From Kordiimonas pumila (lineage in GTDB: Bacteria > Pseudomonadota > Alphaproteobacteria > Sphingomonadales > Kordiimonadaceae): 64,000 nucleotides of DNA. The notes under the pieces were generated by a model that saw only the letters and a list, made by a program, of their open reading frames with translations, was not told where the DNA came from and ran no database searches. A program made the position numbers and the translations under genes. The stretch's first letter is position 1; every line of letters starts with the position of its first letter. Below, one piece after another: positions 29,563 through 38,076 of this stretch. The DNA lies in NCBI RefSeq assembly GCF_015240255.1, contig NZ_CP061205.1, positions 2,873,501 to 2,937,500 of the forward strand, written 5' to 3'.

Positions 29563-31326
29563 TTAACAATACTGCTTATAAAGGTTTGCAAGTTCCTGAT
29601 TGCCACGGCCATAAATATTTCCCAGTTCGCGCGAAATAATACAGCGGGTATCACCCCTATTAAGTCTGGGATCATCTTTAATGCCACTCACAACATCATC
29701 AACCGTTTTCATACTATGCTCTGCCCTTATGCCCCCACCCTGTTCTGTATCTAGAACCTGAGTAAGAATGGTATCTCCTGAGGCAACATTTGGCCACAGA
29801 GGGAGGGTCTGACTGCGGCCTTTTTCTGGAGATCCCGTATAAGCAAACTGGGTCCAATATGACATCATAGCCTCAGATAGCTTTAATCGACTCTCCTCCG
29901 TAGCAGGCTTGAAAGAAATTTCAGAAAGCCGCCCTAAGAACCCATCGAAAACACCAAATACGAAGGGGATTTCCATCGTGTGTGCCGCCCCAAGCAAATA
30001 ACTAAAATCTGACAGATAATGAGTACCCTCTTCATCCCAATCAAACCTATATGTATAAGCATGGTGCACACTTTGTTCTCTTAAGCTAAAGGCAACCTCG
30101 TCCACACCTAAAGCCCGCCACGCATCATCTGCATGGTCTGATATAGCATCATAGAATATTGTATCCTTGGCCTTTGGGAATAATCCAAACTGTTTATCTG
30201 TCATCTTAGGATTAAAAGCGAAAAAATACTTGGATTCATCTTTGTTTGAACCAAAAAGGAAAGGTATATCTCTTTCCTTAACAGCCTGAACCAGCGCATC
30301 AGCCGCGTTACGCAAAGGAATAGCAACACCATCCGCAATCATTGTTGGCGCCTGAATAGCATGGCTCTCAGCAGCGTAAGCACTATAAAGCTGCTCAGGC
30401 GTTAGCTGGCGCATTTCTTCAGGTGTTGGCTGTCTTCCATCAAATAGCTCAGACATAATTTGAAGCGAACCATTCTTAACATAGGAGCCGCCTGACTGAG
30501 CTACTTCAATAGACACACTTCGTGGAGCACCACTTTGAGCTATTGCTTTTTCGAAAAGGCCAACAGCTAGTGGAGATGTAATAAGCCCCTCAACATTTGC
30601 AGCCCCAGCACTTTCACCAAAAATTGTAATATTTTGAGTATCGCCCCCAAAGCCAGCAATATTATTCTTAACCCACTTAAGGGCTGCAATTTGGTCGAGG
30701 ATTGCAAAGCTTGCAGCCTTGTCCTCAACATTTTTTGCATCACCCCGTATACTAGGGTGAGCAAACCAGCCAAGGGGGCCTAGCCGGTACTGTACAATAA
30801 CAACAACCACACCATACTTTTGTGCCAGTACAGAACCATCATACTCTTCAGCGCGCCCCCACACATTACTCCCACCGTGTATCCAGAACATGACCGGTAC
30901 AGGTTTTTCCGTGCCCACACTGCTTGGCGCATAAATATTGAGATACAAACAATCTTCACTACCAACAATATTTCCAGTTTCAATACCATAAAGCTTATCA
31001 AGAGCTCCTGTCATCTGTATACACCAAGACGGCTGCTCTAATGCCAAGCGTTCATGCGCCCAACTTTCAGACTGACGGGGGGCCCGCCACCTTAAATCCC
31101 CAACCGGAGCAGCAGCATAGGGTATGCCCAACCACACCTTGGCACCATTTTCATTGACAAAGCCTACCACTTCGCCCTGCTCAACCCTCACAAGGGTTTC
31201 ATGTGAAGGTTGTGTCGGAAACTTTCCTACGTCGTCATCCGTGCAAGCGGCAACTAACAGTATACAAGGAATAACCCACAAACACTTTATGGTATCAATA
31301 AACTGAATACATATAAGACGCTTCAT
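29563..31326 (-). CDS. Type B carboxylesterase lipoprotein
   Basis: About 587 residues. The signal peptide ends ILLVAAC-T, a lipobox, so the protein is likely anchored in the periplasm or outer membrane. Catalytic Ser is in FGESAGAANVEGL near 224, the acid is Glu in GSNKDESKYF near 340, and the base His is in LLGAAHTMEIPFVFG near 460. FWIHGGSNVWG is the oxyanion hole. It cleaves carboxylic esters; substrate unknown. The ATG at 31326 is preferred over a TTG at 31335. It is a plausible member of the adjacent ester/amide catabolic cluster. Confidence 0.9.
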   Translation of the reverse strand: MKRLICIQFIDTIKCLWVIPCILLVAACTDDDVGKFPTQPSHETLVRVEQGEVVGFVNENGAKVWLGIPYAAAPVGDLRWRAPRQSESWAHERLALEQPSWCIQMTGALDKLYGIETGNIVGSEDCLYLNIYAPSSVGTEKPVPVMFWIHGGSNVWGRAEEYDGSVLAQKYGVVVVIVQYRLGPLGWFAHPSIRGDAKNVEDKAASFAILDQIAALKWVKNNIAGFGGDTQNITIFGESAGAANVEGLITSPLAVGLFEKAIAQSGAPRSVSIEVAQSGGSYVKNGSLQIMSELFDGRQPTPEEMRQLTPEQLYSAYAAESHAIQAPTMIADGVAIPLRNAADALVQAVKERDIPFLFGSNKDESKYFFAFNPKMTDKQFGLFPKAKDTIFYDAISDHADDAWRALGVDEVAFSLREQSVHHAYTYRFDWDEEGTHYLSDFSYLLGAAHTMEIPFVFGVFDGFLGRLSEISFKPATEESRLKLSEAMMSYWTQFAYTGSPEKGRSQTLPLWPNVASGDTILTQVLDTEQGGGIRAEHSMKTVDDVVSGIKDDPRLNRGDTRCIISRELGNIYGRGNQELANLYKQYC

Positions 31327-31491
31327 AAAAGCCAACCCTAAGCAGCAGTAAAAATCTTAAATAATTTAAACATCAGAAGCTACAATACAGATTTTGAAAT
31401 TAACTATATCTACAACTCACGCCTAAAAAACTATAAACATCTCTACCCCATACCCCCCATATTTTATACTTCTCTTTATTAAACTGTTTAA

Positions 31492-31677
31492 TCAACAAAT
31501 AACAGTTACCCCATCCGCTGGCGGAAATAGCTCTGTTCTAAGATTTGAAGTTTCACGAGAGCTATCAATACACCCTATAAGGCGAAAATTAAATCCTGTA
31601 GCCTGCGCTTCCTCTCCCTCTTTAAGTCGATAACGCACCTCAACAGCTAAGCTTAAAAGAAAAAAATTCTGTTTTAA
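31492..31677 (-). pseudogene. C-terminal fragment of an unrecognised gene
   Basis: An open frame without a usable start encodes about 61 residues ending FRLIGCIDSSRETSNLRTEL and ELFPPADGVTVIC before TGA. The composition looks like real protein rather than random frame. The family is not recognised. It begins after an in-frame stop, so the 5' end is gone. It lies in a scar region with other fragments. Confidence 0.35.
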
Positions 31678-31762
31678 TTAAAAATTTAACAGCCTTATTA
31701 TATAATAAAGCTGTACAAATTAAATGGTATTGAAATAACCAAAATGAATTTGGGGAGCAACC

Positions 31763-31945
31763 ATGAACCGCCGTTCTATCCTTTGTGCTACTCTAGCTGC
31801 CTTTATAACAGCTTAAATAACCAGCCCCTACTTCGGAAACAGCCTGTACGGTCACAGCCGCGCCCTCCCCCGCAACTACGCCCCGCATGGTGGCCAAGAG
31901 GCATACGCGGACGCGATGCAAAAAGGCGGAGGCTGTACCATTTAA
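31763..31945 (+). pseudogene. Small exported-peptide ORF broken by an in-frame stop
   Basis: GGGGAGCAACC precedes ATG at 31763, which opens MNRRSILCATLAAFITA, a Sec-type signal start, and then TAA at 31814. The same frame reads on for about 42 codons (SPYFGNSLYG through QKGGGCTI) to TAA at 31945. An 18th-codon nonsense mutation in a small exported-protein gene would explain this. The family is unknown. Confidence 0.4.
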
Positions 31946-32064
31946 AATGTAAATACTGGGAGGTGGAGGCCGACTATAGAATTCGGCAATTTCAAGCCAG
32001 AATAAGTTGACTCTATGCTTAATATCCGCAACCTGTTAACAGTGATCACTCGGGGGCATAAACT

Positions 32065-32163
32065 GTGAATACAGCACTTCAGGCAATTCTTGACACTTTT
32101 CGTTCTGCCGCAGTATCTGAACGAGAAAAAGGCACGTACTTTGAAGAGCTAATCATCACCTAG
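32065..32163 (+). pseudogene. N-terminal stub of a predicted helicase (COG4889-like)
   Basis: GTG at 32065 opens ALQAILDTFRSAAVSEREKG and FEELIIT, then TAG. This resembles the N-terminus of large predicted helicases found in mobile islands, in which an FEEL motif is followed by a YLR segment. Here the gene stops after 32 codons. Evidence is resemblance over one short segment. Confidence 0.45.
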
Positions 32164-32340
32164 CTACGGTAATACCCCCAATATGGCGCTCGGCGGCGTG
32201 AGGCCAAAACAGAAATTAGCCATGGGCATGCCCATGGCTGCTTAACACAGTTCTACCTCTGAAACCCTCTATAAAGTAAGCGCCCGACGAACTCCACCTG
32301 TTCAGCTCGATTGGCTCTGGTGGCAGTGTGCTGCTCTGTT

Positions 32341-32398
32341 AGAGTGTTTGCGTGTCATCTTCGTTCCTTCGTCGCTCAGAGGAACCCGAAAACACTCT
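32341..32398. repeat. Nested inverted repeat
   Basis: AGAGTGTTTGCG pairs with CGAAAACACTCT (one mismatch), and inside it GTTCC pairs with GGAAC. No T-tract follows and no gene end is nearby. It was tested against an integron attC layout and does not fit. It could be an island end, a structured RNA or a remnant repeat. Confidence 0.4.
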
Positions 32399-32416
32399 CT
32401 TATGCAACACCCCTAA

Positions 32417-32854
32417 TATGTCCAACTAGATCTGACGGGGTACACCAACGAATGTTTACCAGACCGTTATGAAGATAGAGGATGGTCAACTTCTCCTATT
32501 ATTATGCATGGCGATACCATTGAAGTCATTCAATCAGGATGTTTAAAATCGAAAGCTGGTGATTTTGTAATATTTACAAAAGCTGGAAGTGATGACCTTA
32601 TACTAAAAAAGCAGATTTCCTCTGTAGGAGATGTGTTATCAATAATAAATTCTACACTATTTATAAATGACCACATAGTATTAGGCCTTGATGGCCGTCC
32701 AGTTCACTTAGTCAGAAAAGAAGAGCAATTATTAAATTTATATGCGCTTAAGCCTCTATCCGGTATTCTTGTTTTAGGTGCTCAAAATAGTATGGATAGT
32801 AGGTCTATTGGCCCTATCTCTCAGGAAATAATTAAAGGTGTAGTTGTGGAATGA
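32417..32854 (+). pseudogene. Signal peptidase I (S26)-like protein, N-terminus missing
   Basis: The frame is open from 32417 (after TAA) to TGA at 32854, about 145 codons. Spacing of STSPIIMHGD matches the catalytic-serine box (SMxPTLxxGD). LKKQISSVGD matches the Lys box (VKRVxxxPGD), and LGAQNSMDSRSIGPISQEIIKG matches the C-terminal GDNxxNSxDSR box. An N-terminal membrane helix, normal for signal peptidase I, is absent, and no ribosome site is visible. ATG at 32504 would exclude the Ser. I read it as a decayed or capture-truncated peptidase, perhaps from a conjugative element. Confidence 0.5.
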
Positions 32855-32855
32855 G

Positions 32856-33008
32856 ATGTTTCTGCAAACGGCGGACACCGTGCACTATATCCAGTGTTTC
32901 CAATACTTTTCAAGGGACTGGTACAGCCCGGAAGTGACCGCGTTTCCGCTTTTTGAGGCATTCAAATATGATGAGAGAGGCATCAAAATCGATACGGTTT
33001 GGCGTTAA
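32856..33008 (+). pseudogene. Short ORF, probable C-terminal gene fragment
   Basis: Fifty codons ending YSPEVTAFPLFEAFKYDERG and IDTVWR, then TAA. It starts two bases after the peptidase-like stop but has no ribosome site. Aromatic-rich sequence suggests a real protein tail; the family is not recognised. Confidence 0.25.
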
Positions 33009-33037
33009 CTCCAACACCTCAGATGTATCCGCTTCAG

Positions 33038-34231
33038 TTAATCGCTTGGTAAAAGCTTTTCCGCCAGCTTGACCCAGTATAACGCGCCTAAAGGGATCAG
33101 TTCGTCGTTAAAATCATAGTTTGGATTATGCACCATGCAGGAATGTGGCCCTTCGCTACCATTACCCGCCCAAACATAACACCCCGGTGATTTTTGCAAC
33201 ATAAAGGCAAAGTCTTCCCCCGCCATTAAAGGCTCAGGTTCTTTATCAACTTTATCGGCGCCAAATACATCAATAAGCACATCTGTACAGATCGCAGTTT
33301 CATCCACACTATTCAATGTTGGTGGGTAGCCGACCCGATATTCAACCTTAGCTGTAGCACCGTAAGCTTTTGCAATATTCACAGCCAATGTTTCAAGCCG
33401 TTGCTGGATAAGTGCTTGATCATCTATGTTAAAATACCTCACTGTACCAGCAAGTGTCGCTGTTTCTGGGATGACATTGTATGTTTCTCCCGCCGCAATC
33501 CTCGTCACACTCACAACAGCAGAGTGCATCGGATTCATGTTTCTTGAAACAATTGTATTAATAGCGCCTACCAAGTCTGTTGCTATCACAATGGGGTCAA
33601 TAAACTTGTCCGGCATGGCTGCATGGCCGCCTTTTGCCTTTATCGTTATATCAAACCGATCATAACCCGCCATCATAGCGCCCGGCCTAACCGCAAATGA
33701 CCCAAGAGGAATACCCGGAATATTATGCATGCCAAAAACAGCTTTCACAGGGAATTTATCAAACAGACCCTCTTCCACCATCACCTTGCCGCCGCCTTCA
33801 TTTTCTTCAGCGGGCTGAAAAATAAAATACACCGTCCCGGAAAAGTTTTTACTTTTTGCTAAATACTCAGCGGCAGCCAATAACATTGTCGTATGGCCGT
33901 CATGGCCACAGCCATGCATTCGACCCTGGTGAACTGACTTGTGGTCAAAGCTGTTCATTTCATCAAGATGCAAAGCATCCATATCTGCGCGCAGACCGAT
34001 GGCATCATCGCCGTCACCCGCTTTTAAAATGCCAACAACACCAGTTGTCGCAAACCCGCGGTGCACTTCAATACCCCATGATTGAAGTTGTTCAGCGATA
34101 AGATCTGCCGTTTTAAATTCTTCAAATGCCGTCTCTGGGTGCCGGTGTATATCGTGCCGTATCTGCGTAAATTTCTTATGGGTTTCCTGCAAAGAGATCC
34201 ACGCTGTATCTGTCTGTTTTTCAATATGCAT
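33038..34231 (-). CDS. M20-family amidohydrolase (hippurate hydrolase / N-acyl amino acid amidase-like)
   Basis: 397-residue metallo-amidase. RHDIHRHPETAFEE near the start, the MHGCGHDGHTTMLL metal ligands near 105, EENEGGGKVMVEEG with catalytic Glu near 145, and LMAGEDFAFML near 365 are the M20D signature set. Members cleave N-acyl amino acids such as hippurate or indoleacetyl-amino acids. The start overlaps the stop of the transporter-VOC gene by one base (TAATG), so uptake and cleavage are co-translated. Cytoplasmic, as no signal peptide is seen. Confidence 0.92.
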   Translation of the reverse strand: MHIEKQTDTAWISLQETHKKFTQIRHDIHRHPETAFEEFKTADLIAEQLQSWGIEVHRGFATTGVVGILKAGDGDDAIGLRADMDALHLDEMNSFDHKSVHQGRMHGCGHDGHTTMLLAAAEYLAKSKNFSGTVYFIFQPAEENEGGGKVMVEEGLFDKFPVKAVFGMHNIPGIPLGSFAVRPGAMMAGYDRFDITIKAKGGHAAMPDKFIDPIVIATDLVGAINTIVSRNMNPMHSAVVSVTRIAAGETYNVIPETATLAGTVRYFNIDDQALIQQRLETLAVNIAKAYGATAKVEYRVGYPPTLNSVDETAICTDVLIDVFGADKVDKEPEPLMAGEDFAFMLQKSPGCYVWAGNGSEGPHSCMVHNPNYDFNDELIPLGALYWVKLAEKLLPSD

Positions 34232-36483
34232 TATACTTTCCCTATATCTTTATTACGCTCGAAACAAATGAAGAACCCATGACATAAATCAGCAGGTAAA
34301 ATGACCTTATCTATTTTTGTTTGTGTTTTTATCTTTTGGCTTTTCAAAAAAACCTTTGTCTGCTCAAGGTTCTCGACCGAAATATGAACCCCTGCAATAT
34401 ACGCATTTTTCACCGAATAACCTATATCAGCTATAACGGTATCCCCGTATTCCTCGCAAAACGCTTTTTTTGAGAAAACCTTTAAAGGCATTTCACTCGG
34501 GCCGCAGACAAAACAACCACTGTTAACTTTAGCAATTTCGCCGCCCCACAGTTCCTGAAGCTCCATAGCTGTTGTTTCAGGTTCATCGGAGATAGCGATT
34601 GTCTCTGTCCACGAAATCGCGCCATTCCTGTGGGTGCGCCACTGTGTGTTCAAGTAAAAATCCAGCGTGCGTATTTCTGACGTAGAAACATACAGGGGCG
34701 GCTCAAGATCCGGCATAATACAGTTACTAAAACCAACCGAATACATCTCTCCATCAGGGCCATCTTGGTCAAAGTCCATCTTGAGCAAATAAGGTGCAAA
34801 ACCACCTTGAGGATTTTCCTTATGCAATTTTTCAAAATGATTATACGTATTCTGGGCATCATCTGTACGCATAATCAAGGAGTGGGCACCCTCTTTTCCT
34901 ATCAAGCTACCCTTAAGCCATTTTTGCAAAAACGATGGGATCTCGCCTTGTGCACCGCCCAATTGCATAAATTCTATATAGTTTGCCAAGTTCTTCTGTT
35001 TTGGCGTCAGTAAAATGCGGGAATTGACAACACCTATACCCTCAAGAGGTGTAACCGGGCCTACTGTAAAGCCTAATGCTTTAAATGTTTCAGCCGTTAA
35101 ATTTATGTCTTTTACACCACACATAAGATGGTCAAATTCACGGATTGCCCTTGGCTGCAACACATCACTGCTTTTTTCTTTTCCAAGCCGCCAAATAGCC
35201 ACAGCACAAATAAGCGACGGCACAGTGAGCATCAGGAATACTTGTGTTGGAGGTAAACCAAGGCTCATAACAACACTGCCTGCTAGGGGGCCTACAATCG
35301 CTCCGATTCGGCCTGCTGACAGGCTGGCACCAACGCCTGCGCTCCTAATATTTGAGGGGTAAAAGTTAGCCGCTAGCGCATTCAATACTAGCTGTGGCCC
35401 CAAAATACCGACCCCTGCGAAAAACACCAAAACCAGAAGCACTGAAGCAGGCAAGCCTGACATGCTCATGACCGCTGTAATACATGCGGCAAATATATAG
35501 ACACAAAGCAAAACAATATACGGGGAAGAACGATCAGCAACACGGCCCAAAAACAAACTGGCAACGATGCCCCCTGCACTAAACAATGACATCGCAATGA
35601 TTGCTTTTTCGAGATTAAAGCCTGCCTCTGTCAAAATCGTGGGTAACCAGCTTATCATCAGATATAACATCAGCAGGTTAAGCGCAAAGAGCAGCCATAA
35701 AATGAGAGACCCTGCCAACCGGCCTTCAGAAAAAATATCTTTAAAACGTACGTGCCGTGCCTGACCAACAGCCACCTCAAATATTTCCTCTTCACGCGGT
35801 GTATAGGTGTTGTCTACACATGCGAGAAGTTTTGATGCTTCTTTTACCTTTGATGGTTTTGCCGCCAAAAACTTTATTGATTCTGGTAAAAAATAAAATA
35901 AAAGCACTGTCAGTAAAATTGGTAATACACCGCCTAAAATAAAGGAAGACCGCCAACCAAACTCACTAATCAGCGGGGCTGCGACTATACCCCCAAGAAC
36001 AGACCCCAACGGAAAGCCACAAGCCATTATTGTAACACTGAGCGCACGGTACCGCTTCGGAGAATATTCTGACACAAGCGCAATAGCACCAGGCATTGTG
36101 CCACCAATTCCAAGCCCCGTTAAAAAACGTAAAACCACCAGTTGGTCAATAGATGTGACATAGGCACTTAAGAGAGTGAACAAACCCACAAAACCAAAAC
36201 AGGTTATTGTCAGAATTCTTCTTCCATAGCGGTCCGCTGCAGGCCCCAAAAACAGCGCGCCCAGCATAAGGCCAAATAGGCTAGATGAAAATGCCAGCCC
36301 CAGGGAAGCACGCGATACAGACCATTCTGCCGCGATACCGGGGGCAGCAAACCCAATTACCTGTGTGTCGTAACCCTCTAGTAACGCTATGCAAACACAC
36401 AGAAAAACCACTTTTACCTGAAAGAAACCAAACGGCCTATCATCAATATATTTTTCAATATTTATGGGCGAAGAATTTGTCAT
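34231..36483 (-). CDS. MFS transporter (aromatic acid/H+ symporter-like) fused to VOC/glyoxalase-like domain
   Basis: About 750 residues in one uninterrupted frame. Residues about 15-430 form a 12-helix MFS carrier of the AAHS type (LLEGYDTQVIGFAAPGIAAEW; GPAADRYGRR loop; FLTGLGIGGTMPGAIALVSEY). Residues about 440-745 form a soluble part that opens FDHLMCGVKDINLTAETFKALGF and ends with AGVHISVENLEQTKVFL and ICFE, resembling two VOC (glyoxalase-like) modules with His/His/Glu candidate ligands. ATG at 36483 follows AGGA; the same site is kept in the duplicate fragment upstream. The fused domain probably faces the cytoplasm and may bind or process the imported compound. Confidence 0.85.
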   Translation of the reverse strand: MTNSSPINIEKYIDDRPFGFFQVKVVFLCVCIALLEGYDTQVIGFAAPGIAAEWSVSRASLGLAFSSSLFGLMLGALFLGPAADRYGRRILTITCFGFVGLFTLLSAYVTSIDQLVVLRFLTGLGIGGTMPGAIALVSEYSPKRYRALSVTIMACGFPLGSVLGGIVAAPLISEFGWRSSFILGGVLPILLTVLLFYFLPESIKFLAAKPSKVKEASKLLACVDNTYTPREEEIFEVAVGQARHVRFKDIFSEGRLAGSLILWLLFALNLLMLYLMISWLPTILTEAGFNLEKAIIAMSLFSAGGIVASLFLGRVADRSSPYIVLLCVYIFAACITAVMSMSGLPASVLLVLVFFAGVGILGPQLVLNALAANFYPSNIRSAGVGASLSAGRIGAIVGPLAGSVVMSLGLPPTQVFLMLTVPSLICAVAIWRLGKEKSSDVLQPRAIREFDHLMCGVKDINLTAETFKALGFTVGPVTPLEGIGVVNSRILLTPKQKNLANYIEFMQLGGAQGEIPSFLQKWLKGSLIGKEGAHSLIMRTDDAQNTYNHFEKLHKENPQGGFAPYLLKMDFDQDGPDGEMYSVGFSNCIMPDLEPPLYVSTSEIRTLDFYLNTQWRTHRNGAISWTETIAISDEPETTAMELQELWGGEIAKVNSGCFVCGPSEMPLKVFSKKAFCEEYGDTVIADIGYSVKNAYIAGVHISVENLEQTKVFLKSQKIKTQTKIDKVILPADLCHGFFICFERNKDIGKV

Positions 36484-36595
36484 ATTCATCCTATTATTCA
36501 ACTTGTATTTTATGCGTACTCCAAGAACTCATTACGTACGCACCTTGATAGACACCGTAAAAGAACCGCATCCCGCTTAACTGGTCCCAGTGATA

Positions 36596-36628
36596 GGAAA
36601 GCCCTGACGGGGCATGTCAGGGCTTTCC
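36596..36628. terminator. Strong 13-bp hairpin upstream of the transporter gene
   Basis: GGAAAGCCCTGAC pairs perfectly with GTCAGGGCTTTCC around a seven-base loop. It lies between the duplicated 5' fragment and the intact transporter gene on the minus strand. It may once have terminated an upstream transcript; no long T run follows. Confidence 0.55.
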
Positions 36629-36665
36629 ACCTGATATCCGTATGGGAGGAAACAGGCTTCAGTCA

Positions 36666-36839
36666 CTAGTATGTAAAACTCAGGCGTAAGCCAAATCTCT
36701 TGAGGCGACTGGTTATCTGATAACCGCACAGATAATGCATCACACCCCAAGCATAAGCATGATCACCACGCACCGACAAAAAACCAACCGGCCTATCGTC
36801 AATACATTTCTCAATATTTATGGTCGAAGAGTTTGTCAT
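36666..36839 (-). pseudogene. Duplicated 5' end of the MFS-VOC transporter gene (vestige)
   Basis: From ATG at 36839, MTNSSTINIEKCIDDRPVGF repeats the transporter N-terminus with few changes, including the AGGATGATTATG ribosome/start context. After about 22 residues the similarity collapses (SVRGDHAYAWGVMHYLCGYQ) and the frame ends at 36666. Only the first ~70 bases are clearly homologous. This is either a decayed tandem copy or a partial duplication that carried its leader. Confidence 0.75.
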
Positions 36840-36893
36840 AATCATCCTGATACTAAAATCCATTGCACTCAAAACATAATAATATCATATACA

Positions 36894-36917
36894 AAATTAT
36901 TGTATATTGTGCAATAT
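36894..36917. promoter_or_regulatory. Palindrome and shared 13-mer in divergent promoter
   Basis: AAATTATTGTATA (36894-36906) runs into the palindrome ATATTG-TG-CAATAT (36904-36917). The same 13-mer occurs at 40499-40511 upstream of the TonB receptor. It is a candidate binding site for the IclR regulator of the cluster. Confidence 0.35.
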
Positions 36918-37049
36918 TTTGTCATATAGATAAAATTAATATTTCGCAAGAGTGATTATCACACTGTTCAAAACGAGATGGAGGAGCACGCCCCCATTTC
37001 AGAATTCAAGTGCGTTTAGCACTCAAATTTTCAAAGATAAGGAAAGCTC

Positions 37050-37721
37050 ATGAGACTATTTTTTGGAACAATGAACACTGCAGCCAGCATCATGCTTTCA
37101 GCAGTGGTTATACAGGGCAGTGCTTTTGCCCATGATCATGGGAACGATGCGTTAAAACTCTGCCCCACGACAGCCCAAAAAACCCGAATAATGCAAGAGG
37201 TTACAGACTACCCTGGCGATCCAATTACCATTGTAGCGCGTGACCTGAAGGTCCCTGAATTCACCGCAGTAAGCAGCTTACCAGCCAAAATGGCGGTAGG
37301 CGCATGGATTAATGGCGAGCAGGCGCAAGAGCTTTGGAAGTCAATCGATGCATGGGGAAAAGATACAATGGTACGTCTTCTTTTCACTCCCTCAAGCCAA
37401 CATGCATTTATTGTGCACGATAAAGTGCCCGTAACACAGCCAAACCCCGAAGAAGGGTATCTGGATGTTTATGCTGATGAGGGCAATGGTATCCATTCTC
37501 ATATCCAGCTCAACACTATTGCCTCTATATATGCAAGTGACCTACCGACAGACGACCCTAAATATCGCACACGGGGCATCAATTTTTATGATCAACAGGG
37601 TCATAGCGTTATTGGCGTTTATGCCTCAATTAAAACATATGAGCCCGACCCTGCGGCCATTGCCGGGTTTGAGCGCACTAAAGCTGAAATTGCCAAATTA
37701 TCAAATGACGTTTGCCCGTAA
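37050..37721 (+). CDS. Exported HutX/ChuX-like protein
   Basis: 223 residues with a signal peptide ending GSAFA-HDHG. The central region resembles the haem-carrier HutX/ChuX fold: a VGAWINGEQAQELWKSIDAWGKDTMVRLLF part, then EGYLDVYADEGNGIHSHIQLNTIASIYASD and a GINFYDQQGHSVIGVYAS strand pair. Known members are cytoplasmic; a secreted one is unusual and the resemblance is by pattern only. AAGGAAAGCTC precedes the start. It lies between the transporter and the TonB receptor, so a ligand-binding role in uptake is possible. Confidence 0.5.
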   Translation: MRLFFGTMNTAASIMLSAVVIQGSAFAHDHGNDALKLCPTTAQKTRIMQEVTDYPGDPITIVARDLKVPEFTAVSSLPAKMAVGAWINGEQAQELWKSIDAWGKDTMVRLLFTPSSQHAFIVHDKVPVTQPNPEEGYLDVYADEGNGIHSHIQLNTIASIYASDLPTDDPKYRTRGINFYDQQGHSVIGVYASIKTYEPDPAAIAGFERTKAEIAKLSNDVCP

Positions 37722-38015
37722 TCTGGCAACCACTTAAATCTCATCAGACGTAGCTGGCTGAATCATCCATCTGAAGCCAGTTGCGCCTTGTGAGCACCCA
37801 CACCCCACAACAGCTCTCCGCGCGTATCAAAGACAAACCCCAAGCCAGCAGCCTGCCCGCTGGGTGCCACCAGCGCTCCAGTGCCTCAAACTGAGAGGTC
37901 CTTTGAAACTATATTAATGCTGTCTGCATAGAGCGCTAAAGCGCTCATAAACTGGATAGAAGGTAGGGTGCATGATGATGAAAATGATAGCCAGCGCTAA
38001 CACCTTTAATACATA
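37722..38015. other. Intergenic stretch, no supported gene
   Basis: About 290 bases between convergent genes. On the minus strand a patch (about 37755-37915) is richer in GC and reads GLGFVFDTRGELLWGVGAHK between stops, hinting at a degraded gene, but no family can be named and no start or ribosome site is seen. Confidence 0.3.
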
Positions 38016-38047
38016 GGAAAAAGCTGCGGGCATCTCAACCCGCAGCC
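38016..38047 (-). terminator. Rho-independent terminator of the TonB receptor gene
   Basis: On the minus strand GCTGCGGG and CCCGCAGC pair around an eight-base loop, followed by TTTTTCC, 30 bases past the receptor stop. Confidence 0.8.
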
Positions 38048-38076
38048 ATGGTTTATATAAGCAAGGTAGGTTTCGG

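Noticed and set aside
31744-32010. 88-codon ORF rich in Pro and Arg
   Set aside because: It is an overlapping alternative frame across the broken signal-peptide ORF, which has the better ribosome site; low-complexity composition.
32320-32420. Possible integron attC site in the nested repeat
   Set aside because: The order of GTT and AAC halves and the core consensus do not fit RYYYAAC...GTTRRRY.
36596-36628. Riboswitch-like hairpin before the transporter gene
   Set aside because: Single perfect stem-loop without further conserved structure; a terminator or relic of one is simpler.
37755-37915. Possible degraded gene on the minus strand
   Set aside because: Reads sensibly for about 40 codons only, with stops at both ends and no family recognised.
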